Below the pieces are notes generated by a model, which made no database searches, was not told where the DNA came from, and worked only from the letters and a program-made list of their open reading frames with translations. Shown here one piece after another: positions 49,550 to 59,300 of a DNA stretch of 64,000 nucleotides. The position numbers and the translations under genes are program-made. This DNA is from CAZCEC01 sp964497615 (lineage in GTDB: Bacteria > Chloroflexota > Anaerolineae > Anaerolineales > UBA6663): NCBI GenBank assembly GCA_964497615.1, contig CAZCEC010000027.1:1-64000 (forward strand), in the 5' to 3' direction. Position 1 is the stretch's first letter. Every line of letters starts with the position of its first letter.

Positions 49550-51046
49550 TCATTCGGCCAGCGAGTCGAACGCGGGCTTTAGCTGCGGGTATAAGGCCTG
49601 GTAGCGGGCATACTGCGCCGCATAGGGGCCGGTTTGGGCGGGATTGGGGGCGGTGGCGGGCGTGGTGGTGACGGCGGCGGCGCAGGCGGCGGGCACATCG
49701 GCCCAGACGCCCGCGCCCACCCCGGCCAGCAGGGCCGCGCCATAGGCGGCGCCCTCGGTGGTGTTGACGGTGGCCAGCGGGGCGTTGAGGACGCTGGCAA
49801 GGATCTGCCGCCAGAGGGCGCTGTTGGCGCCGCCGCCGGAGACGCGCACCTGCTCAAACTCGCGAATGCCGGCCTGCTGGAGCAGCTCAAAGCCGTCGCG
49901 CAGGCCGAAGGCCACACCCTCCAGCACGGCGCGGGTGAGGTGGCCGCGCTTGTGGCGGACGGTGAGGCCCACCCAGGCGCCGCGCGCGTTGGGGTCGGGG
50001 TAGGGCATGCGCTCGCCGGTGAGATAGGGCAGGAAGAGCAGTCCCTCGCTGCCAGGCGGGACAGGCGCAGCTTCAGCGGTGAGGTCGTCGAAACTGGATT
50101 GGGGGGCCAGCGCGTCGCGATACCACTGCAAACTGCCAGCGGCGGAGAGCATGACGCCCATCAAATGCCACATGCCAGGGACGGCGTGGCAGAAGGCGTG
50201 CAGGCGGCCCTGCGGCGCGATGCGGTAGGCGTCGGAGGCGGCAAAGATGACGCCGGAGGTGCCGAGGGTGACGGAGACCAGGCCCTCGCGCACGAGACCG
50301 CTGCCCACCGCGCCGGCCGCCTGATCGCCCGCACCGCCGACGATGGGCGTACCGGCCAGGAGGCTAGTGGCGGCGGCGCCTTCGGCGCTGACGCGCGCGC
50401 AGACGACGGGCGACTCGACCAGGTCCGGGAGCCAGGCGGCGGGCAAACCCGTCGCGGCCACCATCTCCGGCGACCATTGGCGCGCGCCGACGTTGAGCAG
50501 GGCCATGCCGGAAGCATCGGAGACGTCGCAGACGAAAGCGCCGCTGAGGCGGTAGCGGGCATAGTCCTTGGGGAGCAGAACCTTGGCGGTGCGGCGGAAG
50601 TTGTCGGGCTCGTTCTGCTGGGTCCAGAGGATCTTGGGGGCGGTGAAGCCGGTGAGGACCGGATTGCCGGTGAGCGTGAGCACGGCCTGCTCGCCGCCCG
50701 CGCGGCGGGTAATCTCGGCGCATTGGGCGGCGGTGCGCTGGTCGTTCCACAGAATGCAGGGGCGGATGACCTCACCGGAAGCGTCGAGCAAGGTCATGCC
50801 GTGCATTTGGCCGGTGAAGCCGACGGCGGCGACATCGGCGCCGGTGAGGCCGGATTGGGCCAGCACGGCGCGGATGCTCTTGACCGTGCCCTCCCAGAAC
50901 AAATGCGGGTGCTGTTCGGTCCAGCCGGGGCGGGGAGTTTCGAAGGGGTAATGGTCGGCGGCGACGGCCACGACAGCGCCGTGCTCGTCAATGAGCAGGG
51001 CTTTGGTGGCGGTGGTGGAGACGTCGACGCCCAGCAGATAGGCCAT
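49550..51046 (-). CDS. xylB: Xylulokinase
   Basis: Phosphorylates D-xylulose to xylulose-5-phosphate with ATP, 498 residues, normal for the FGGY family. MAYLLGVDVSTTATKALLID is the first phosphate-binding loop. VGFTGQMHGMTLLD and ILWNDQRTAAQC are xylulokinase motifs. GGAGDQAAGAVGSGLV and the FGGY signature-2 type segment QVRVSGGGANSALWRQILA are present. It overlaps the stop of xylA by one base (TGATG). Cytoplasmic. The pair allows growth on xylose; no xylose transporter or regulator is adjacent. Confidence 0.95.
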   Translation of the reverse strand: MAYLLGVDVSTTATKALLIDEHGAVVAVAADHYPFETPRPGWTEQHPHLFWEGTVKSIRAVLAQSGLTGADVAAVGFTGQMHGMTLLDASGEVIRPCILWNDQRTAAQCAEITRRAGGEQAVLTLTGNPVLTGFTAPKILWTQQNEPDNFRRTAKVLLPKDYARYRLSGAFVCDVSDASGMALLNVGARQWSPEMVAATGLPAAWLPDLVESPVVCARVSAEGAAATSLLAGTPIVGGAGDQAAGAVGSGLVREGLVSVTLGTSGVIFAASDAYRIAPQGRLHAFCHAVPGMWHLMGVMLSAAGSLQWYRDALAPQSSFDDLTAEAAPVPPGSEGLLFLPYLTGERMPYPDPNARGAWVGLTVRHKRGHLTRAVLEGVAFGLRDGFELLQQAGIREFEQVRVSGGGANSALWRQILASVLNAPLATVNTTEGAAYGAALLAGVGAGVWADVPAACAAAVTTTPATAPNPAQTGPYAAQYARYQALYPQLKPAFDSLAE

Positions 51047-52212
51047 CAGCGGACGCCCAGGAGGACTTCCACAGTGAGCTGGTCGAGGCGCTCGTAAGGC
51101 AGGCCGCGCCGGCCGAGGGCCTCGCGGTCGAAGGCCATGCCCTTGAGCGAAGCGGCCCGGTCGGGGGAGTAGCTCGCGGCGTAACTGCCGAGGGCGAGGT
51201 CGCCAGCGTTGGCTTCGGCCACGAGGGACTGAATCTCAGGGTCGGCGTTCCAGCGGGCGGCCTTTTCCTTGAGGATGAGGTAGGTGCGCATGTTGCCGCG
51301 CGCGAAAGCTTTGACGCCGTCGTAATCCTCGGTGCGGTAGGCGTGGGCGTCGAAGTGGCGCGAGCCCGTGTAGCCGACGTCTTCGAGGAACTTGACCAGG
51401 AAGAAGGCCTGCTTGAGGTTGTGGGAGCCAAAGCGGAAGTCCTGATCGTAGCGGGCGAAGTTCTGGTCGTTGAGGTCGATGTGGAACAGTTTGCCGGCAT
51501 CCCAGGCCTGGGCGACATTGTGGAGGAAGTTCAGGCCGGCCATCTGCTCGTGGGCGACCTCGGGGTTGACGCCAACCATTTCGGGGTGATCGAGGGTGTT
51601 GATGAAGGCGAGCATGTGGCCGGTGGTGGCCAGGTAGATGTCGCCGCGCGGCTCGTTGGGCTTGGCCTCCAGCGCGAATTTCAGGTCGTACTTCTGGTCC
51701 TGGACGTAGCGGCAGAGGAAGTTGAGGGCGTCGCGGAAGCGCCGGCCGGCGTCGAGGGGGTTTTTGGCGGCGTCGGTGTCGGTGCCTTCGCGGCCGCCCC
51801 AGAAGACGTAGACCTTGGCGCCTAACTCAACGCCCAGGTCAATGGCGTGCAGGGTCTTGTGGAGGGCGTAGGCGCGGATCTGGGGGTCGTTGGCGGTGAA
51901 GGCGCCGTCCTTGAAGGCGGGATCGCTGAACAGGTTGGTGGTGGCCATGGGCACGACGAGGCCGGTTTCTGACAGGGCGCGCTTGAAGTCGCGGACAATC
52001 TGGTCGCGCTCGGCGGGGGTGGCGTCGATGGGGACAAGGTCGTTGTCATGAAAGTTGACGCCATAGGCGCCGGTTTCGGCCAGGAGGTGGACGAGTTCGA
52101 CGGGCGTCTTGACGGCGCGGACGGGGTGGCCGAAGGGGTCGCGGCCGGGGTTGCCAACGGTCCACAGGCCAAAGGTGAAGCGATGTTCGGGTTGCGGGGC
52201 GTAGTCAGACAT
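51046..52212 (-). CDS. xylA: Xylose isomerase
   Basis: Converts D-xylose to D-xylulose, 388 residues. It is the short (class I, Actinoplanes/Thermus-like) type. FTFGLWTVGNPGRDPFG, VNFHDNDLVPIDA (catalytic His), YVFWGGREGTDTDAAKN, LEAKPNEPRGDIYLATTGHMLAFI (metal Glu) and LFHIDLNDQNFARYDQDFRFG (metal Asp/His) are all in place. The ATG at 52212 is preceded by AAAGGA. It is the first gene of the xylAB pair. It lies just outside the predicted island boundary. Confidence 0.95.
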   Translation of the reverse strand: MSDYAPQPEHRFTFGLWTVGNPGRDPFGHPVRAVKTPVELVHLLAETGAYGVNFHDNDLVPIDATPAERDQIVRDFKRALSETGLVVPMATTNLFSDPAFKDGAFTANDPQIRAYALHKTLHAIDLGVELGAKVYVFWGGREGTDTDAAKNPLDAGRRFRDALNFLCRYVQDQKYDLKFALEAKPNEPRGDIYLATTGHMLAFINTLDHPEMVGVNPEVAHEQMAGLNFLHNVAQAWDAGKLFHIDLNDQNFARYDQDFRFGSHNLKQAFFLVKFLEDVGYTGSRHFDAHAYRTEDYDGVKAFARGNMRTYLILKEKAARWNADPEIQSLVAEANAGDLALGSYAASYSPDRAASLKGMAFDREALGRRGLPYERLDQLTVEVLLGVR

Positions 52213-52541
52213 ACAGCGCGGTCCTTTCAGGCTGAGCGCGGGCACGGTGGAGGCCGGCCGCGCGAGATGAGCTGGCAGTCAGCCTTAGTATACCCAGGAT
52301 TGAGAAGGGGACGGTTGTCGGCTATCGGGCCTGGAACCTGGCCACAGCGGCGCGCTGGGGCGGCGGTCCAATCGGCGCTGGGCGAAGGGAGTGGCGGACC
52401 GAACCGGCGGTGCGATGGCGGTCGGGAGTTGCTGTGTGGAGTTGTCTGGTTGCATAGCGGCCGGCAACTGCGCCCGCAGGGCAGTGCCATGGGCGGCCAT
52501 GGGGTGGACGGACTTCAATGGGGGGCGGGCGAAATGAGTTG
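52213..52541. other. Intergenic region upstream of xylA, no gene seen
   Basis: No coding pattern in either strand. It should hold the xylA promoter on the minus strand, but no convincing -35/-10 pair or operator was recognised. Confidence 0.5.
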
Positions 52542-52583
52542 AGGCGCCGGGCGGATTTGAACCGCCGAATGAGGGTTTTGCAG
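52542..52583 (-). other. 3' fragment of a tRNA-Cys gene, candidate attachment site
   Basis: Minus strand, 42 nt: anticodon loop CTGCAAA (52577-52583, anticodon GCA), 3' anticodon-stem strand ACCCT, variable loop CATTC, T arm GGCGG-TTCAAAT-CCGCC, acceptor strand CGGCGCC and discriminator U. The 5' half is missing: the bases before the anticodon loop do not pair with ACCCT and no matching acceptor GGCGCCG lies upstream. A break in the anticodon loop is typical of tyrosine-recombinase sites in tRNA genes. Confidence 0.75.
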
Positions 52584-53283
52584 GTCGTAATACAGGTGTT
52601 CTACGGCCCCTCATTCACTTTTGGCCGAATTCCGACTAAGGGTCTTAGGTTTACGGTCAGTGTTTTCTCGTTGAGAACCTCATCCGCGTTTGGTGGCGCC
52701 AGTCAATAGACGTAAACGGTGTGATGCGTGTGAAACTGCATCTGGAATAATGATATTACGATTTGGACCTGCTCGGCAAGCGATGAGGCATGTCGCCATT
52801 TTGCTTGGCGCCAAAAGTTGGGTTGTCCAGTTGGCCCTTTGACTTATTACCTTATGTGCCTCAGGGCCACGCTCAGTTCTGAACAATATTGGCTCCCATC
52901 GGAAGTGTTGGCTGCCGTGGCAACCAAGGTAGTTCGGCTAGTGGCGGCTAGATCAATGTCACTACAGGATCATGGTTCGCCTCGCCTTCGAGGAGTACGC
53001 GGATGCAAGATATCTTGGCTCAATACCTGATGGCCATTAAGACCCATCGCAGAGCGTTCACAGGGCTGCTAGCCAACTCGGCCCATAGAGATGATAGGAG
53101 CTCAGGACGGTCAGACGGTCTGGAAAAGTGATATGTTGCGGTCGATACTCGCAGCGCTAGCGCGACGCCGCATTAACTTCACTGTCTGATGAACAAGGCC
53201 ACCTGGCCGGGCGAGGCGCAAAACGCTGATGCGCCTGCGCAGACGTCACCGCACGGAGGAACTTGAAGAAGGATCCCGCCCGG
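52584..53283. other. Gene-free first 700 bp of the island
   Basis: Moderate G+C, with no open frame that looks coded and no integrase. It has several AT-rich patches and no clear repeat. It may be decayed mobile-element sequence. Confidence 0.4.
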
Positions 53284-54021
53284 TCAATCAGCTATTTCCA
53301 GCCGATCGATCACCAGCGATTGGAAAAGCTGCGCCTGCTGGAGACATCCCCTTTGGCTCGGCTCCAACTCATTCGACATCACGTAAACGGAAGACAGCAG
53401 GTTCTTGACGCGGACGCTAATGCCGCAGACCGACTTCTCGAAGAGTGGTCCCTGCATGGTTCCGTAGATGCCCAGGGATTCATCAACATCCGGCACCCTG
53501 ACATCGACATTGCCGATCTTTGACTTGACTTGTTCCCCCTCGAAACGAAACGCGGCCAGGAACTCAGCGCCATGATCGGCCAGGCGTATGAACATCTCCT
53601 CCCCATGTGCCTCCGTGTCCGGCACGAACACTTGAAATACAACCAGGACCGGCTCTCCGAAGTTGGTCATGTTGTTTGGGTTTAGGAAGGTCGCCATATA
53701 GCCATCGCCACCGTCCATTGGCCCAGAGTTGCTGGTCTGCAGCATGAAACCAAAGGGCATGTCGGCTTCGGTTGGCACGAATTTCTTGCCGTTCGACGTA
53801 TAAAGCACTGGTGTGGGTGACGGCATCGGCGTGTCGGTCGGCGCTGGCGTGTTAGTTGGTGGCGGCGTGGCAGTTGGTCGAGCCGCCTCAGTGGCTGTGG
53901 CCGCCGCTGCCAAGGACACCTGTGTCCCGGCGACCGCTGTGGCTAGTACGGCCTCGGACGGGCCACACGCAGCGAGACCGAAGGTAAAGCTAATCATCGC
54001 GAACAGGTAGATCCATTTCAT
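53284..54021 (-). CDS. Lipoprotein of unknown function
   Basis: Predicted lipoprotein of 245 residues: signal peptide MKWIYLFAMISFTFGLAAC (Cys19), an Ala/Thr/Pro linker (about 25-75), and a globular part from KKFVPTEADMPFGFML on. The globular part has mixed strands (PVLVVFQVFVPDTEAHGEEMF, IGNVDVRVPDVDESL) and resembles small extracytoplasmic sandwich domains, but no family was recognised. The ATG at 54021 follows CACCACGA, the same context as the next gene (CACCACGG). G+C is lower than in the xyl genes, in line with an island location. Confidence 0.7.
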   Translation of the reverse strand: MKWIYLFAMISFTFGLAACGPSEAVLATAVAGTQVSLAAAATATEAARPTATPPPTNTPAPTDTPMPSPTPVLYTSNGKKFVPTEADMPFGFMLQTSNSGPMDGGDGYMATFLNPNNMTNFGEPVLVVFQVFVPDTEAHGEEMFIRLADHGAEFLAAFRFEGEQVKSKIGNVDVRVPDVDESLGIYGTMQGPLFEKSVCGISVRVKNLLSSVYVMSNELEPSQRGCLQQAQLFQSLVIDRLEIAD

Positions 54022-54164
54022 TCGTGGTGCCCCTTTATGACACAAATGTGCGGCCGGATAGTGTACGCTTGCTGGCCAGTCGCGGACCAGCACAGCCCAG
54101 TGTGAGGTGTGCCGCCTCTTACCATGACCATGCGATTGCCTAGAGCTCATGGCACGATTTCAGG

Positions 54165-54929
54165 TTACCGATCAAAGCCAGCCCCCCGCACTGTCTTGCC
54201 GATGCTGTCAAGATATGCCTCTCGCAGGTAGATATAGTCGCCCCAATACAGCCCGTGCACACTCACGTAGTAGTTTGCACCCCCATAGTCGCCCATCATT
54301 AACGACAGCAGGCGCAGACTGTCATTGAGCGTGACCATGCGGAAGGCGTTGTGCATGGCCTGGGCTGCGCGGGGAACGGGCAACGCCTCCAACCGGTCAT
54401 TCAACGTCTCCATCAGATCAATGTGCTTGGCCAAACCGATCTCGTCCGATAAGGCCTGCTGCAAGATGTGCTCATACTCGTTAGCGTAAAGTACAAAGCA
54501 CGCCAGATAGTCTGCGGACGAAGTCGTGGCCTCACACTCTGCGAGTCTGGCAGCCATGGCCGCGGTCGCTGTCTGGGCGGCCATTTTGGCCTGAACGGTT
54601 GCTGTCTGAGCCGCTGCTTTGGCCTCCGCGGTTTGCGTTGGTGGCAGGGCCGTGTTGGTAGGCGTGTGCGAGGGCGTCCACGTGGCGGTAGGGGTGCGCG
54701 TGCGAGTTGCTGTCGACGTGGGCGTTGGCGTTGGTGTGGCCGTGTAGGTAGCGGTCGCCGTGGAGGTAGCGGTGGCGGTGCGCGAAGGGGTGCTCGTCGC
54801 GGTCGAAGTCACGGTGCTGGTGGCGGTCACTGCACCAAGGCGAAGCGTACCAGGACTACATGCTGTAGAAACCAGTGCTATCAGGATAATCAGCAGGGGG
54901 TTGGACCGGAGGCCGTTCATCGTTTTCAT
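54165..54929 (-). CDS. Lipoprotein with a long Thr-rich stalk
   Basis: Predicted lipoprotein of 254 residues with lipobox STAC. Residues about 33-100 are almost only Thr, Ser, Pro and Ala in two-residue steps (TSTATSTPSRT, TATYTATPTPTPTS), encoded by GTG/GGT-like simple repeats that could slip. Then a helical stretch of Ala/Lys/Thr repeats (AEAKAAAQTATVQAKMAAQ) and a helical C-terminal domain (about 130-254). The stalk should hold the domain away from the membrane. No known function. It shares start-codon context with the preceding lipoprotein gene and is on the same strand. Confidence 0.65.
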   Translation of the reverse strand: MKTMNGLRSNPLLIILIALVSTACSPGTLRLGAVTATSTVTSTATSTPSRTATATSTATATYTATPTPTPTSTATRTRTPTATWTPSHTPTNTALPPTQTAEAKAAAQTATVQAKMAAQTATAAMAARLAECEATTSSADYLACFVLYANEYEHILQQALSDEIGLAKHIDLMETLNDRLEALPVPRAAQAMHNAFRMVTLNDSLRLLSLMMGDYGGANYYVSVHGLYWGDYIYLREAYLDSIGKTVRGAGFDR

Positions 54930-54941
54930 CCGTGGTGAGGC

Positions 54942-55666
54942 TTACCGGCTGTCGCTGGCGGGGCCGTTCTCAAGCTGGCTCAGCCGGTCACTCAACGCGG
55001 CGTTTTCGCCTACCAACCGATCAATGGTAGTTTGCTGTGATTGCAGCGCATCCACCAGCACGGCCGTCAGGCCGCCATAATCGATAACTTTGAAGCCGGC
55101 CGCGTTGGTTGAGACCAGTGCCGGGTAGAGCGCTTCGACCTCTTGGGCAATCAGGCCCAGGCGCTGACCCTCGGGCAGTCCGAGCGCCGGGTAAGTGTCT
55201 CGGTCCCATTCAAAGCTCACTGGCCGTAGCTCAATAAGCGTCTGCTGTGATAGGCGGCAACTTCACGCTTTAGTCTCAAATCTGAATAGTGGCTGTGGGC
55301 GTAATTGTCGGCGTTGCGAGCCAACATGCCGACGGTGTACAGCTCAGAGGCCAGGCTGGTGACGTCCGTTTCAAGCCCTGAAACACGGAGACCGACTGTA
55401 GCCAACTCGGCCTCCAGCTCGCCAACGCGCTGGTCCAGCGTATAGACGAAGTAAGTTAGGATGCCCAACAGCACCAGCAGGCTGAGCGTTGAAACGACAC
55501 CGCCAACCCGTGCCGCGCGAAGCGCACGCCGAAGGTCCCCGGCCTCCCGGGTGATGACCGAATCAGTCATAGCAGCTGCCCTGGTTGAATCGGTCGCGAA
55601 ACGGTGACCGCAATCACACTGCAACGCTGATTCATCATTGATCAAACCGCATTTCGGACATTTCAT
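54942..55666 (-). pseudogene. Membrane protein with zinc ribbon, coiled coil and S74 chaperone domain, broken by a frameshift
   Basis: The first frame (55666-55217, 149 codons) encodes a zinc ribbon (MKCPKCGLIN with CDCGHRF), one TM helix (STLSLLVLLGILTYFVYTL), a coiled coil and the opening of a peptidase S74 intramolecular chaperone domain (YSDLRLKREV). It then stops. The rest of that domain continues in another frame: ELRPVSFEWDRDTYPALGLP, LGLIAQEVEALYPALV, VIDYGGLTAVLVDALQ (to 54942). The shift lies near 55240. A TGA/ATG overlap (55217-55220) could let the second part be made separately as a 92-residue protein. S74 domains normally trimerise and self-cleave in phage tail fibres and, with a TM anchor, in MyRF-like proteins. 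Confidence 0.75.
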
Positions 55667-55726
55667 GATTGGCCCCTATTTCCTCCAAAGTTGGATAGAA
55701 CGGATGAATATTGGCGAATTAAGCCA

Positions 55727-55758
55727 CCGAGCCATTCGCGTTGATGCGAATGGCTCGG
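55727..55758. terminator. 13-bp perfect hairpin
   Basis: CCGAGCCATTCGC and GCGAATGGCTCGG form a perfect 13-bp stem with loop GTTGAT. It lies between the divergently placed S74 gene start and the ATPase fragment, and could terminate transcripts entering from either side. Confidence 0.55.
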
Positions 55759-55879
55759 CTTGTTAATGGCAGTGCTGGCGCTGCGCCCGACAGCGCCTCG
55801 GCAGAAGCCCTACATTCGTTATTGGTATGACTGGAAGCTGTTCATATTATCGGCGTATTGCGACTTAGCGCAAGTCGCC

Positions 55880-56107
55880 CTTCACTCCACGCGGGCGCCC
55901 GCCGGCCTTTGCCTTCTCGACGAGCCGGTGGCTAGCTTCGACCGCGTGCGGCGCGAGGCGTTTGTGGAACTCGTGCGCTCGGGGTTGATCGGCCAGCGCT
56001 TCGACCAGGTCTTTATCAGCGAGCCGGAGGGGATCTTCCCCGAGAACCCCTTCTCCCATTACCTGCGCATGGAAGCGGGTCGCATCACCGAGCGGGCCCT
56101 GGGGTAG
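55880..56107 (+). pseudogene. C-terminal remnant of an SMC/RecN-like ATPase
   Basis: About 75 codons that encode only the end of an ABC-type ATPase head: GLCLLDEPVASFDRVRREAF has the Walker B (LLDEP) and D-loop (SFD), then DQVFISEPEGIFPENPF and the end FSHYLRMEAGRI. Walker A and the signature motif are absent, and the frame upstream (from 55760) does not resemble the family. It is a decayed fragment, as often seen in defence islands, just ahead of the methylase gene. A functional short protein is unlikely. Confidence 0.65.
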
Positions 56108-56308
56108 GGGGCTCGTGCCTCCTAGCTGTCAGCCCACCGCAATTGCCCGATTCTCCAATTCGGCATAAACTGTCTCCGGCGCTCCGCTGGCCCCATCCAC
56201 ATCCGCATACGGCTATGCCGCTCCAGGGGGAACGTGCCTCGCAATGCCGCCTCCTGCTGCCGACAGCCTGTGCCGGCCAGCGTGTCCACCTAATTCGATA
56301 CGATCACG

Positions 56309-59300
56309 ATGCCCTTACCCCACGACTTTGACCTGCAGCTCGCCCACCTCCAGGCCCTGTCCGGCCGCGACGCCGTAGCGGCGCTCTTTGCCCTGCTGGG
56401 CTACAACACCGAAGCCCGCCTGACCCAGACGACCGAGGCCATGGGCCTGACGGCTGAAGGGCTCAGGCGCGAGGTGCGCCACGTGGAGCGCCTGGCCGAC
56501 CAGGAGGACGGTGCCCTGCAGGTGTACCTGTGCGAGCTGCGCGCGGTGACGGTGGCCAACACGCAGCTCATCGCGCGGGCGGCGCGGCAGCGGGCCGGCA
56601 ACTTCCTGTGGGTGCTCACGAGCGACTACGAGCGGCTCGACTTTGTGCTCTTTGAGCCACAACTTCCGGAGGCGGCCGAGGCGCCGGGCGCCATCACGCA
56701 TAAGGGCGCCTACCTGCGGCCCCGGACACTCACGGTCAACCGGCGCGACCCCGGCTCGGTGGCGCTGCGGGTGCTGCGGCGCTTCTCGTACACCGAAGCC
56801 GACGCCGACTACCAGTTCGACAAGCTCCGCTCGGCCTACACCATCGCCGAGTGGTCCGAGCCCTACTTCAACAATCGGGCCCTGTTCTCGGACTATTACC
56901 TGAAGGAGCGCCTGCCCGACACGCCGGAATGGGCCGAAACCGAACGGCTGGGCGCCACGCTGCGGCAGTTCCAGGCGCTGTACGCCGACGCGCGAGCCCG
57001 GGTGAACCGGCAGCCGGAAGCCGCGATCCGGCGCGACCTGCTCGGGCCGGCGCTGAAGGCGCTGGGCTTCGAGGCCCAGGCTGAGAAACGCAAGGCCAAG
57101 GACGAGGGCGCGGCAGCCGACTACGTGCTGCGCGCCGGGGACAAACCGGTGGCGCTGGCGAACGCGTATGTGTGGGACCGGAGCCTGGACGGCCGCGACG
57201 AGCTGCGCGACCCCGAAACGCCCGACGAGAACCCCGGCGCTCTGGTGGTGAGCCTGCTGGAGCAGGAGGGCGCGCCGGATTGGGCCATGGCCACCAATGG
57301 CAAGCTGTGGCGGCTGTATTCGCGCAAGGCCCACTCGCGCGCCACCAACTACTACGAGATTGACCTGGAAGAAGCCCTGGCAAGCCCGGACCCGGGCCTG
57401 GCATTTCGCTACTTCTGGTTATTATTCCGCGCCGAAGCCTTCACGCCGGCCGCAGGCGGCGGGTCCTTCCTGGATCGGCTGCTCGACGAAAGCGCCCGGT
57501 ATGCTAAGGAACTGGGCGAGCGGCTGAAAGACCGGGTGTTTGAGGAGATCTTCCCCGAGTTTGCGCAGGGCTTCATCGCTGGCATCCGGGCGCGGGAGGG
57601 CGCCGGGGCCGAGCTGGACGAGGCACGGTTGGCCGAAGTCTTCCAGGGGACGTTGACGTTCCTGTACCGGCTGCTGTTTTTGCTCTACGCCGAGGCGCGC
57701 GACCTGCTGCCGGTGCGCGAGACGCGCGGTTACTACGAGATCAGCCTGACGCAGCTGAAGGAAGAAGTGGCCGCGCGCGCCGGCAACATCCTGGACGAAG
57801 CGCCGGGCAAGCTGGACAAAGGCTACGGCCCCACCGAGACCGGCCTGTATGAGCGGCTGGAGGGGCTGTTCCGGGTGGTGGACGAGGGCAGCGCCGCGCT
57901 GAACGTGCCGCTGTATAACGGCGGGCTGTTCATCACCAAACCGGAGGCGGCCGACACGACGCCCGAGGCCCGCAACGCCCGCTTCTTGAAGGCGCACCGC
58001 ATGCCCGACCGGTTCCTGGCGCGCGGGCTGGACCGCCTGGCCCGCGACCTGGACGACAAGACCCAGGCGCTGGCGTTCATCGACTACAAGTCGCTGGGCG
58101 TGCGGCAGCTTGGCTCGATTTACGAAGGGCTGCTGGAGTTCAAGCTGCGCGTGGCGCCGGCCAGGCTGGCGGTGGTCAAGGGCAAGAAGGCCGAGGAGGT
58201 GGTGCCCTACCGCGAGGCCGAGAAGGCCGGCAAGCGCATCCGCGAGACCCTGCCCAAGGGCGCGGCCTATCTCGAAAACGACCGGCGCGAGCGCAAAGCC
58301 ACTGGCAGCTATTACACCCCCGATTACATCGTCAAGTACATCGTCAAGCACACCGTGGGGCCGGTGCTGCAAGAGAAATTCAACGCCATGCGGCCGCGGC
58401 TGCGCGAGGCGCAGAAGGCCTACCGGGCTGCCCAGCAGCGGCGCGAGGCCTTCCGCAAGCAGGGGATGGCGGGCGACGACCCGGAGAAGGTGGCCAACAC
58501 CTACAAGGCGGTGGTGGACGAGCTGTTTGCCGTGCGGGTGCTGGACCCGGCCATGGGCAGCGGGCACTTCCTGGTGGAGGCGGTGGACTTCATTACCGAC
58601 GGGATGCTGAACTTCCTGAACGCCTTCCCGTGGAACCCGGTGACGGCCGAACTGCGGCGCACGCGCGAGACAATCCTGGCGGAGATGGAGCGCCAGGGGG
58701 TGACGATTGACGCCGGCAAGCTGACCGACGTGAACCTGCTGAAGCGCCACGTGCTCAAGCGCTGCATTTACGGGGTGGATCTGAACCCGATGGCGGTGGA
58801 GCTGGCCAAGGTGAGCCTGTGGCTGGACTGCTTTACCCTGGGCGCGCCGCTGAGCTTCCTGGACCACCACCTGAAGGCCGGCAACAGCCTGATTGGCGCG
58901 CGGGTGGACGAGGTGCGCGAAGCGGTGGAGTTCAAGCAGAACGAGCAGATGAGCCTGTTTGCCAGCAGCCAGTTCACCGGCATCATGTTGGCCACCGACC
59001 TGATGCGGCACGTGGGCGAGCTGGAAGACGTGACCGCCGACCAGGTGCGGCTGAGCCGCAGCGAATATCGCAAGGCCACCGACGCCCTGGCACCGTATAA
59101 GCGGGTCATGGACGTCTACGTGAGCCGCTGGTTTGGCAACGAGTCGACCAAGGCCCAGGCGAAGTTCGGCCTGGAGCCGACCATTGACTTCCTGCGCCGG
59201 CCCGAAGTGAAAGCCTGGCTGGACGACCCAGACAAGGGCCCCAAGAAGCTGCCGGCCGATGTGCGGAAGATCGCCGATACGGCCCGCGCTGTGGCAGAAG

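Noticed and set aside
52542..52620. A complete tRNA-Cys gene
   Set aside because: Only the 3' half from the anticodon loop on can be folded. The 5' acceptor strand, D arm and 5' anticodon strand are missing.
52584..53283. Integrase or transposase gene next to the tRNA fragment
   Set aside because: No frame of suitable length or with catalytic motifs is present in this stretch.
54690..54840. GGTGGC/GTGGCG-like simple repeats
   Set aside because: They encode the Thr/Ser-rich stalk of a lipoprotein and are in its frame. They are not an independent repeat element.
55760..56107. An intact 115-residue gene
   Set aside because: Only its last 75 codons resemble a protein family, and they are just the end of a much larger ATPase head.
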